From the NCBI GenBank assembly GCA_038087015.1, contig JASBNA010000001.1, positions 992,001 to 1,056,000 of the forward strand: DNA of 64,000 nucleotides, in the 5' to 3' direction. The DNA comes from Cerrena zonata. Its lineage: Eukaryota; Basidiomycota; Agaricomycetes; Polyporales; Cerrenaceae. Shown in pieces: positions 1 through 11,952 of this stretch. The number at the start of each line of letters is the position of its first letter. Position 1 is the first letter of the stretch. The notes beneath the pieces are model-generated. The model did no database searches. It had not been told where the DNA came from and saw nothing but the letters and a program-made list of their open reading frames with translations. Position numbers and translations under genes: made by a program.

Positions 1-325
1 TGGCACGAAAGATGATCGAACAAGGACGTCTGAAAGGTACCATTGATCAAGTGGAGAGATTGATTTGGTTCGATGTGCGTGGCGAGGACGATGATGCACA
101 GGGGAAGGCTGGTGGTTTGGGTGATGTCGAACAAGCACCGGAAGACACAGGTGCACCCTTCACCAAACGATGGGATAGACAGATTCGTCTTACCGCAGCT
201 AACGTAAATAAACCTATTTCATCCTTATCATGATTCCATTCTGATATATCTTGACGCAGGTCGAATCCATCGTGCAAAACATGACAGACAAGGGTCTACT
301 GACGTTTGGCACGGTGGAAGCATAG
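1..325 (+). CDS. CSN4: COP9 signalosome subunit 4, C-terminal fragment
   Basis: Partial gene that enters from the left edge. Exons are <1-203 and 260-325; the intron at 204-259 is GT-AG and the junction is phase 0. The fragment reads as the end of a PCI-domain protein: a winged-helix tail with MIEQGRLKG, then IDQVERLIWF, then a charged insert and KRWDRQIR, followed by a short terminal helix. The order 'I-x-Q-x-x-x-x-I-x-F' followed by W-D-x-Q-I is what CSN4 proteins show at their C-terminus. CSN4 is part of the COP9 signalosome, which removes NEDD8 from cullins. Only about 90 residues are visible, so a related PCI protein (proteasome lid subunit Rpn5) remains possible, but the spacing fits CSN4 better. 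The gene ends about 200 bp before the stop of the convergent kinase gene. Confidence 0.72.
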
Positions 326-529
326 ACGGGGTTTCAGATGAGGATGAGGTTTTGCATGTATCATAATTGACTGATAGCAATGACGAAAGCATGTGTACAA
401 ATATTACACTAAACTGCGTGGTGTATGCGATAACTTTATGAGGGGTGATGAAGAAGAAATATGAGAAGAAAGCAAAGGTAAGAAAAAGTAAGTACTATAA
501 GATGAGCATGACATGGCCGCCAACGCCGA

Positions 530-3500
530 TTACTGAGTCCCGCTAGGAGCAGGAGCTTCTGTTCGCCTCCGTTTCTTGGCTCGTTCCCGTTTGGTCTCTA
601 GTTCGTGCCATTCGCCTTCAAGAGTAGCGAGACTAAAGAGATAGACATATGATGAACAGCGGATGCAATGAGATTACATAAAGGACATACCCAACAGGGA
701 GTTCGGGAGGAGGCAGTTCTTGTTTGAAATAGTTAGCTTCCAAAGCTTGGACTGCAGTTGCGCGTAGTGCGGGGTTGAAAGTGAGTAGATGTTCAGCCAA
801 GTCCAGACCGGCAGGCGACAGCCATCTGAAATGAAAGCCCTGTCAGAAACGCAGGAAAGGTGTATTAGTTTTTAGGAAGACCTACTTTTGAAATAGGTCT
901 CGGAAGCGGTTCTGAATGTGATCTTTGGGTTTCACCAGTTCATACCAAGGTAAGCTTGACACCTCTGGCCACCGTTCGGATGTAGGTGTACCAAGAAGTT
1001 TGTAGATGACATCCAGTTGATGGATTTCATCGTTCCCTTGGAAGACTGGTTTCTTGGTGAAGAGTTCCAACATGATGCACCTTAAGAGGAGTGTTAGAAT
1101 TGGGTAAAGATAGATGAATAAATATATCACACATACCCAGCACTCCACATATCCACCTCAGGTCCATAAACAGTCGTACCAAACAAAAGCTCCGGTGGTC
1201 GATACCAGAGAGTGATAACCCTGTTAGTGTAATCGCTTCTCCTCCGTTTCTGGTAGAACCGCGCCAGACCAAAATCTGCCAACTTCAGCTCACCACGATT
1301 GTTGAGCAGAATGTTGGAACCCTTGATATCACGATGGACGACACCCTTGTGGTGCAAGTAGGCAAGTCCTGCCAGCATTTGTTGACACAATGACTTCAGG
1401 TGAGCATCAGTAAACGAGAACTGGCTTTGAGAGAGAATTCCTGTCAAGTCGTGATCCATGTACTCGAATACCATATGAACTTCGCCTATAGAATCACGGT
1501 AAGCAACATGACGAAACAGAATAGAGAAAGACACTCGCCTTGACAAACAACCATCTCATGGAGACGTACAATGTTGTTATGTCGTAACGATTGGAGGAGC
1601 TTGATTTCTCGCATAGCCGTCACAGGGAACCCATCCCGTTCACCCTCCATTCGTATTCGCTTCAATGCAACATACCTCCCGGTATCCCTGTTACGAGCCT
1701 TGAACACCTTCCCAAACGTACCTTCACCAACTTGTGCAATGAAAATATACAATTCCGCTTTCGAACCCTGAGGGGAAGGCGGTCGAGTATCAGCAGGCGT
1801 AAGGGTCTGTGATTCCTGTACCCGCATCTCAGCTACGTGATGACCGAGAAGATGAGCATCATTGACACTTTGAGGGCGAGGTATGCGATTGTCATAGTCG
1901 GATGGACGTCGTTCGGGTGGCGGAGGCGAGAAGGACGCAGAAGCTGGCATCTGAGCATCCTCATATGGCACAGCCTCTCGTTCTATCGGTTCAGGGAGCT
2001 CAAATCCTTCGGGATTCCACACTGTTGGTTCGGGATAGGGATGGTGTGGGTAGTGAGATGGCAAGGGTAATACTTCGCGGGGCGGAATATGAGGTGGAAT
2101 GTGAGGTGCATGATGAGGTGACTTTGAAGATGTGGCAGTGGGAGGTTCACGAAGAGGATCAGGACCACTATCGTCATCGTCCCCAGGGAAGAAGCGTTTC
2201 ACGGCAGAACTGGCCTGTCCTATAGGCTTGAACCCGGCGGCTTTGACAGGTGCAAAGCGAGATGGTCCTGGCAAAACCTCAGATTTCTGGGATTGTGGAC
2301 TTGTACTAACGTGAGACATCGAAGAAGCCATAGGAGGTTCCCACGATTGGTTACTTGGGCCAGGAAGGTGAGGTGGAGGCATATCGAAATGATTGTTATG
2401 GCTGTTATGGTTGTGATTACCAGCATTACGATTCTGCTTCTTTTTACGCTAGAAAGAGAAATGAACAAATATACATAACTATACTCAGGGATGAATTACC
2501 TTGTTCGCCTTCCCGTTCTTCTGTGGGTGTGGGGCAGCTTCCGGGCGCATAGGTAGACCAGGTGGCCGAGGCAGGGCGTTCTTACCTGTGGGAGTAGGAG
2601 CATTGACGTCGTTGACAGACGAAGCTGTAGGAAGTCGATGAACAGGTCTCGGTCGATCTCTGGGGCTTATACTAGGAGAACGCGAGCGGCTTCGACTACG
2701 AGACATACTTCGTGTACGACTTCGAGTACGACTTCGGCTCGGAGTACGACTCCGTGAACGGCTACGAGATCTGAAACTGGAGGCAGACGACGGACTTCTT
2801 CTTCGACCCCATCGACGAGGAGGTGGAGAGCTTCTTCGACCTGGAGAACTTCGACGCGGTAATGGGGAGCTGCGATAGTTACGAGGAGATCTAGGAGATG
2901 AGGATGGTGATCTGGAATGCCGACCACGACGGTCATTTACCCAACCGCGACGACCATCGGGTGAAGGACTTCGTCTACCATAACTGCGAGTGTAACTAGG
3001 CGACCTTCGACGACCATGACCATAGTTTGGGGATTGTGATCGTCTCGGAGAAGAACGACGTGAGTAATAAGAATCGTTAGATCGTGAACGAGAGCGAGAA
3101 CGGGAGCGAGAGGGTGTTCGAGGTTGCGGCTTGCGCCCACGACTTGGCATAGCATTTTTATTAGCACTTGACGGTCCATCCCTCCGAGTCCAGCTATTGA
3201 TAATATCAGAAAAGGAATAAAAAGAAAATAGAAATAGAGTACTGACTTGTTAGGATTCGAATCATCATTCCGCCAGTCCTGTTTCGGCTTCTGCTGCCCA
3301 CCCTGATTTTGTTTCTTGTTTTTGCTGCCTTTGTTACGATTCTGATGTTTCCGTTGGCCTTGTTTCCCCTGCCGATGGTTATTGGGGTTGCTGTTGTTGG
3401 GGTTATTGGCGGGGTTTCCACCAACGCCAGAGTCTTTGTGAACAGACCGCCAGGAGGCAGCAGGTTCCCAAGCACGATCATCTCCCTGTACAAAAGGCTT

Positions 3501-4236
3501 TGCAGTAGTATCGTCAGACTGAGGTCGATCATCGTTGGCCCTTCTCCGCGATGCCCAACCGTTGTCACTTTGAAATTCCTTCGGAGTAGGGTCTTTCTTG
3601 TTGTTGTTGGCGTTGTTGGTTGGAGTAGGAGTGGCAGCAGCAGTGTTGATATTATTCCGATTCCACCCTGAATCTCGTGGTCGTTCACGAGCATCCCACC
3701 GACTCCGCCCCCGTTGTTCTTGAGGACCACCCCGCTCTTCTCTCGGAGACCATTGATTGTAACTAATATCCCTAGAAGTATCAGTAGTGCGAGGCACCCA
3801 GCCCGAGTTGTCGTGGAATGCGAAGTCAGTTTCATGAGGACCCTTCCACTGCCGCTGAGAATAATCAGGATCCTTGCTAGGTGTTCCTGCACTGGGGTCA
3901 TAATCATCTCTCGCCCCTCGACGTTGTTTGTCTTTCGAAGGTGACCAGCTGTAATGGTCTTCTCCTACTCGGCGCCATTCATCTGCCCCACGTCGGTTTT
4001 GTGACGAAGAACCATCTCCCCTCATCTCATAACTTGTCCTTGGTGGTGACTTGCGGTAATAATCCTGAAGCATGAGCAAGGTTGTTGAGAGAACGTCGAG
4101 AGAGAGACAATGAAGTTAAGAAGAAAGAAAGAAGAGAGGTGCAAGGTCCGTGCGACCAGTTAGCACCAACAAATCCACCCACCTCATCATCGTCGGCATC
4201 GAAATGTCGCTTCGTCCATCCTTGAGCAGGTTGCAT
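530..4236 (-). CDS. CTK1: RNA polymerase II CTD kinase, CDK12/Ctk1 type
   Basis: Eight exons: 4183-4236, 3247-4064, 2500-3193, 1539-2448, 1137-1485, 886-1080, 691-825, 530-632; about 1085 aa. The C-terminal third (from about residue 750) is a complete CDK domain: glycine loop GEGTFGKV, VALK lysine, a PVTAMRE helix in the PSTAIRE position, catalytic HRDIKGSN, DFG, and the WYRPPE segment after the T-loop. The N-terminal 500 residues are disordered, with an RS-rich stretch encoded near 2670-3150 and an Asn/Lys/Gln-rich part. This layout is that of CDK12/CDK13, Ctk1 and Lsk1, which phosphorylate Ser2 of the Pol II tail with a cyclin K-like partner. The start at 4236 is chosen because exon 1 joins exon 2 in phase and the ORF closes upstream. 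The intron at 1486-1538 has a GC donor. Bur1/CDK9 is less likely because of the RS region and PVTAMRE. Confidence 0.9.
1486..1538 (-). other. GC-AG intron in the CTD kinase gene
   Basis: This 53-nt intron starts AAG|GCGAGT and ends TAG. Only this donor keeps the kinase reading frame across the junction (…VCQ-GEV…); the nearby GTGTCT would shift frame. GC-AG is the commonest non-canonical U2 class and needs a strong match at the surrounding positions, which is seen here. Confidence 0.8.
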
Positions 4237-5159
4237 TTAGAACGTGTCGGTCCTTCTCCAAAAAAAGAATGTTCGTTACGAGAGCGAAGGCACAGGTTAG
4301 AGACAAGAGGAGAAGAATGTACAGTCAAGCGTCGAACGCTGATGTTACGTGTTTGTGTGGTTGAAAATGCAAGGTCAAGGGTTCCCCCGTGAAATGTAGC
4401 AGAGGGTTTCTTGCCAAAACTCGCAAAACAATTTTTGAGGACCCTTCTTCGTCCTCTCTGATTCACTCAAATATGTTGTCGTAGGGTCGACGGGGATGTT
4501 GTGAATGCTCTTGAACGCGGGTCGGACGGTCCAGGCAAAGTTGGTCCAAGACTGTCACCGGAATCAGCAGGCTTGTCCGACTGGAACAGCACCAGCAATC
4601 GGAAAGGTAAGAAGCCTTACTTACATAGACAGCGACGACGACTTGCTAAGCCGGGGCCAGAAAGAAGTTAGAACATAAGTCGGGTGGAAGCCAGTTGCGG
4701 TCCACCGGTTCAGGAGAGAAGTTGAGGTCCAAGTTGAGACAACGCTCTATGTGAGAGTCAAAGCACAGGACGAGATGTCGAACCCGTCTCCAAAACCCCA
4801 TCCCGTCAGCCAACCTCGCCCAATATTCCCGCTCTAATCCATGTACACTCCATATGCTATTGTCTACGACTCTGCAGATACGAATTAGACAGAGAAAGTA
4901 GCACAAGAAGTTCTATACCAATAAGGGACTGTTGGCGTTCCCGGTTGAGCTGAGGTGGCGTGTCTTGCTCAGCGACCTCACCCTACGGCCTTGACCAGGC
5001 GATCGGTCCGTGAACAAGGATCCGTGCAAATTCATGTACCTAACACTACAAACGTTCGACTAGATATATGATACAGCGGGGGAAAGAGAAAACAAGTATA
5101 GGGAGAAATCCGAGCTATGGAAACAGATAGAAAGCAAAGAACCGTCCGAATTGATTGGC
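4237..5159. other. Intergenic, leader side of CTD kinase gene
   Basis: This 923-bp stretch lies between the start of the CTD kinase gene and the stop of the WD40 gene; both are on the minus strand. It should hold the kinase promoter and 5' leader and the WD40 gene's 3' UTR. A minus ORF of 86 codons at 4646-4906 shows no recognisable domain and no clear splice partners. No tRNA, repeat or mobile element is visible. Confidence 0.6.
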
Positions 5160-7510
5160 TTATTGGGTTGTACATTCCGAGTCGTCGTCCACGCCACTCC
5201 CCACGACGCGACGGGCTATCCTAGCATACATCATCAAGGCCCCAAGATCTACCCTTCGTGTCGAGCTGTTGTGGTTCTCTCGTATGATAGATTCCACATC
5301 TTCCATTCGCGAGAACTGACTGGGACCACGGGCGGGCGTAAACAGCTAGGAAGGCAAGATTCAATCAGCACAAACAGATGTTCCCTTCATATCACAATAG
5401 CTCACCTTTACTGTGGTGTCGATCCCACTCACAGCTATAAGCGGTAGATATGGGTGGCCCTCGATGACATTGACGACATGTTGGTCGCCGTGGAGGATCT
5501 CGCACAACTTCCCTGTCTGCTTGTCCCAGATAAAGAGATTGCCATCATCCGAGCCAGATACGACAAACTCGTCTCTGGGGCCTAGGAAGTTGACTGCACA
5601 AAACATCGCGTTCTTTATAAGTACATCTTCCTTCGAGACACAACAAGACATACCATCCTTTACAGTCTCGACATTGCATATCCCTGTGAACCTAGCCCTT
5701 GGAAGTACGACAGAAACATCAGCGTAGACTTCATGGGTCTGGTCCCCTTCATCGTCGTCCTCATCTTCATCTCCATCTCCATCCTCTTCAAGCATCGATA
5801 CCTCTTCGTCAACTTCTTCCCTGCGCTCATATACCGGTGATTCCGGTTCATGCGAACTAGAACCTGACGTAGCATCTTCCTGAGCCTCAGCAGCATCCTC
5901 AGCAAAGAATCGTTCGATATCTCGTTCCATCATATCGTTCAGCTGATTTACTGACATTCTCGAGCGAGGGCGCGACGCTGTTGACGATCGAGACCGAGGT
6001 CGAGGTGAGAGTGAAGTCGTTCTTGACGGAGAGGTTGACTTTGGGTTAGGTTTCAAAATCCCTGATTCGAATGAAGAACCATCGTGTGGTTCATCTCGCG
6101 TTGAGTATAGGTATACTGCATCCGCACTGTATGCTGGAGATAAATATACGTCAGTTATATATCTCATTAGCATTGTCCGCAATCGAAGAGACTTACACAG
6201 TAGCACTTCGTGTCCGTTGTCAGAAGCCATCCTCGCACCTGTGACATGAGCAGTGGCCCGAGTCTCACCAGACCCACTCTTCTCCCTCCCAAACCTCCTG
6301 ATACAAGTAGCAAGAGTCTGCGATTGGAGAGGTACACCCCATTCCTCCTGTACCTGTCTTCCAATATTTCTCCTATCAAACAAATAGCCCTACAAACGTC
6401 AATAAATTCTTTAGTCATTCATCTCTTCAAAAATTTGTCTCAACCAAGAATTGTAAGAGGGAAAGACGTACATAACCCGACTCCCCAGCAACAACAAACT
6501 GCCAAGGCACAAGCGGCGACATCGCCAACGTCGACAACGAAAAATCAAACCTCACAAGCGCATCCGGACACGCCCCCTCCCCACAATGATGCCCCACCCT
6601 CAGATCATGTTCACGCACTGTCCCATCTTCCGACACAGTGAGGAACATATCTGGAGTACCTTGGGTGGATATCCGTTTGACGGCCGCGGTGTGGCATTTT
6701 AGGATACGGACGTTGGTTTGACGGGGGCTGTATTCGGTTTCTCGGCCTGCGCCTGCGGTGGTGGGGGAGAGGACTATGTCGTTGATGTCGAATACTCGGA
6801 CTTGTTTGTCTCGGGCTACTGTTGCTCTGTAAGAGTGATGAGAACAGCAAGACAAGTAAGATGTAAGTAAGGAGATAATGATTATATAGCGAGGGAAGAT
6901 GCAATGACGTACATTCGGTTTGAATGAGGCAACATTTGGTTTGCGAATATATTTGACCTGTGACCTGTTCGGATAACAGCATCACAGACGAAAGGGTATT
7001 CCTGCGAAGTATCTAACGAGTCTAATCGCCATATTCGAACACTACATTTTCAATGAATGAGGCGTGTTAGCCCAGGAAAGAGATAATTGAAAACGTACGT
7101 CGTATCATCGCCCCCGCTCAACAACAATTCCCCATCTCTCGCCCAACTAAGAGCATTCACACATCTAATTGACACCCGAAACATTACACCCCTTTATTCA
7201 GCAAGAGGTAAAGTATATCAAGCATCACTCACCCCGAATGTCCAGTCGCACTACTCCCAAGTACATTCACCCTATCCAAACTCCGATAGAGCGAAGCACA
7301 CTGCAACTGCTTCTTCCAAGTAGACGAGATACTCGTCCTCTGTAGACCAGTACGCAGTTTCTGTGCAAAAGACCAAGAACAAGGACCTATGAATTCAGAA
7401 GAGTCCGAGTCCAAGTCCGAGGCCGGCAAATTCGGTATAGGTTCATGGGCAAGTTCAGTCTGGATCTGCTCCGGATCAGGTTCTGGAGAGACACGGAATT
7501 GATCTTTCAT
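5160..7510 (-). CDS. DCAF-type WD40 protein (DCAF6/DCAF8/Iqw1-like)
   Basis: Eight exons: 7233-7510, 7099-7164, 6913-7041, 6472-6826, 6197-6389, 5654-6133, 5406-5593, 5160-5345; 624 aa. WD40 repeats form two blocks. The N-terminal block includes GHSGCVNALSW, SGGDDTTVRIW, ATVARDKQVRVFD and TVSEDGTVREHDLR. After a long acidic and Ser/Arg-rich insert (about residues 340-480), the C-terminal block has VNFLGPRDEFVVSGSDDG and IWDKQTG. The split propeller with an acidic linker is typical of the DCAF6, DCAF8 and WDTC1 family, substrate receptors of CUL4-DDB1 ubiquitin ligases; the VREHDLR end of one repeat resembles the WDxR-type DDB1 contact. Every junction is in phase. The intron at 5594-5653 is 60 nt without a stop, so its retention would not break the frame. 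The substrate cannot be told from sequence. Confidence 0.85.
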
Positions 7511-7922
7511 TTCTTAGGTTTCAAGGTGTTTGAGTGAACAGATGGTAAGAGAGGACATCTATGCATAGAAGTCCTGAGGTCGTGATAGTAGTGACAATAG
7601 GTATATACACATGTCTTCTGACGATTCGGGGACGGAATCATTTACAGTCTAGACTCCAATCGAACCTCTTAGGTGCTCCGCCACTTACAGACTTGCACCA
7701 CAACCCATCTCAGCAGTTGCTTATCTTTTCGGCGTATCTTGATATGCTGCAAGGTATGATATCACAAAAATTCATGCCGAAAGTATATAGTACAAGAGTC
7801 GTAACGAGTGATAATTCCAATCGTCCGTTCCACCAACAAAAAATGCAGAGGGGTGAGAGTCGTGATAATGACAACACACAAGTAATAGCTCGATAGCTCA
7901 AAACTCAAGAATACAGAAGTCT
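7511..7922. other. Intergenic between protease 3' end and WD40 gene start
   Basis: These 412 bp separate two minus-strand genes: the aspartic protease stop on the left and the WD40 start codon on the right. They should contain the promoter of the WD40 gene. I see no conserved ORF, RNA gene or strong motif. Confidence 0.5.
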
Positions 7923-9488
<1,566 letters not shown>

Positions 9489-9735
9489 GGTGGTTGTGAG
9501 GCAGAAGCTGAGAGCGTCGAACCTGTTCGTTCTTAACTGCGGGAGCGGATGGGTGACGTCTGTCTGTCTGGTCACATCATTTTCGAATTCCGCACCCCAA
9601 ACACGGCAACCGCGTGCTTGATTCGGAGTCCAGGCTCTGGTCAGTCGCCGGAGCGGTACTCGAGTACTCACATCTGTGGTGGCAGCTAGTTGCTCATTCG
9701 AGCTTCCTGCATACCCATTCTCGTCATCCAATGCC

Positions 9736-11625
9736 ATGTCCTCCGCTCGCAATCGTCGCTCTGCCTCCGCCGTCATCGACTCCGCACACCTAAACAATAT
9801 CGAACGCCTCCTCTTCTCCCAAGCCGTGCACGAATTCGGCTCAAACGCCTGGCCAGATGTCTCCAAACTCCTCTCCAAGCACCCCCTTATTTCACGTCCA
9901 AAACACTTCTTCACACCCCAGGTAAGGCACCCCTCCCTCTCCCGCTCTTTTGCCCATGCGAACTGAAGCAGTAATCCGAACCGTCTAGACTTGCAATTCC
10001 ATATATGTGCACCTCATGAACGCCGCTGAACTCGAGAGGTATGTCTTGTCCTCCTGACACATGCTTCGACGCGTATTTACATCATGATAGCAACGAATCG
10101 GATACTCTTCCCCGCTGTACGTCTATGCTCACAAAATACCGAAGAAAATTCACCCTTAATGTCCTGGGTATATAGCTGCTAGTCATTTAAAGCTAGCCAG
10201 AAAGCACTACGAGACACGTATAATCGAGCTACGTGAATTAATCGCAGCAGAGGAAGACAAATTCAAGTGAGGCGCATATTCTCAAACAGGAATGATGGAC
10301 TAACACGATATATACAGGACGCTTGTCACAGAAATCGACGAAATTCGATCCGGACAATGGGACAACAGAATTATGGAGAGTCTGGGGATAGCGCCGCCCG
10401 TAGAGCCACAGGAGGAGGAACCTTCACAACCAGAACTAGAACCAGAACAGAATGGTGACTTCCAAGACACCGAGGAGGTCTCGAGATCTCTTACTGCCCA
10501 ACCTGAACCTGAAGAACATGCAACTCCACCTCCGGATACCATTAGTACCGCCTCTCCTGCAGTCGACCTTGCCGAATCCCAACAGGAGGAAGAACCAGTA
10601 GAAGAACCAGCGGAGGAGTCTGTTGCTGATGAGGCTAGCCCTGACCCGGAAGAGTCTGAACCTGTAGACAAACAACAGGAAGAGGAGGAGGAAGAGGAAG
10701 TCCTCGAACAAGAGGAACCTGCTCCTGTTGAAGACGAATCTCCCGCAGACTCTCCAGAAGAATCCCAAGAGATTGCAGAACTTGTGAAAGAAACTACTCC
10801 CATCAAGGCTGAATCTCCAACTACTGCTCAAGAACCCGAAATTCCCGACGCAGGGGACGAGGAAGAGGAAACTCCTTCTGATGTTGAAGACCCTGACGTC
10901 ACAATGCAAGCTACTGTAGCATCTCCTACACCTGAACCCGAGCCTGAGCCTGAGCTCGAGCCTGAAGCTGAAGTTGAACTCGAACTCGAGCCTGAAGTAG
11001 ATGAACCTATGGAGACCGAACCCCCTCGAGAGTGTATGTTTTCCAGTCATTTCTTACTCTATGTAGTTCTGACTCACAATTCTCGTAGCTAAACGAAAAG
11101 CTTCAGAGACCAGCCAATCTGGTCCAAGAAAACGTGCCCGCGAAGATTCGGAACCCACCGAAGAGGAAGCAACAAGTACGTACTTCTCTGTTATACTTCT
11201 ACGTACTAAACCTCACAAACTCTCCAGGCCCAAGCCAATCAATCAAACACCGCCGCAAAAGCACACACACAGACCCACCCATCGTCTCCAAAAAATTCCA
11301 AAACGTCATCGGCATGCTCCACAGCACGATCTCCCAACACCGCTACGGCAACATCTTCCACAACCCGATAAAAAAATCCGAAGCCCCGGACTACCACGAT
11401 ATCGTGAAGAGACCGATGGACCTCAAGACGATCAAGTCGAGGGTGAAGGACGGGCTGATTACGAATTCGTCAGAGTTTCAGAGGGATGTGTATTTGATGT
11501 TCGCGAATGCGATGATGTATAATCGTCCTGGGTCGGAGATTTATAATATGGCGGAGGAGATGATGTTGGAGAGTGAGACGCATATTACGACGTTTAGGCA
11601 GACGGAGGGGTTTCATAGGCTGTAG
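9736..11625 (+). CDS. Bromodomain protein, BRD8/Bdc1-like NuA4 subunit
   Basis: Seven exons: 9736-9921, 9989-10038, 10091-10116, 10176-10266, 10318-11033, 11089-11175, 11228-11625; 517 aa. The N-terminus (SAHLNNIERLLFSQAV, then NAWPDVSKLLSKHP) resembles the SANT-like helix region of BRD8 proteins, followed by a coiled coil ending DKFKTLVTEIDEIRSG. A long acidic Glu/Pro-rich linker fills residues about 135-360. The C-terminus is one bromodomain of about 110 residues with the ZA-loop part and YHDIVKRPMDL, then NAMMYNRPGSEIY, where the Asn is the acetyl-lysine contact. This order matches human BRD8 and S. pombe Bdc1, NuA4 acetyltransferase subunits. An in-frame upstream ATG at 9676 exists; 9736 is preferred because the family begins close to it. 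TRA1, another NuA4 subunit, lies convergently just downstream. Confidence 0.82.
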
Positions 11626-11952
11626 TTTGGTAGCGTCTTGATTTTGCTCTTATGATTTTGCATCTCTCGACTTTTTTGCTTATTTGGTTTCTTGTCGAGT
11701 TCTTGAGTAATTATTGACTCCATCTTTTTTGTTGTACAATATATATTGCCAATCGTGAGTATGCTACATATGTGTGTAAAATCGAGTGAACGAATATTGT
11801 CTCGGGAGTGTACATGACCATTTAAAAATCGAAACCGTATCCTATGGGTACCAGTGATGAAAGAAACAAGAAAGAGAAAACCGCAAGAAAACATGAGTAC
11901 ACAGAGCGAGATACACAAGAAAGCAGAGACGCGAAATGGAGAGGGTAGAAGT
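11626..11952. other. Convergent 3' region, BRD8-like and TRA1
   Basis: These 327 bp lie between two converging stop codons. They are AT-rich and should hold both 3' UTRs and polyadenylation signals. Nothing else is seen. Confidence 0.5.

Noticed and set aside
4646..4906. Minus ORF of 86 codons in the gap before the WD40 gene
   Set aside because: No recognised domain, no start context I trust, and no splice partners that extend it; could be part of a leader.
10436..11050. Antisense ORF of 204 codons in the BRD8-like gene
   Set aside because: It is the Phe/Leu/Arg-rich complement of a Glu/Pro/Ala-rich linker and carries no motif.
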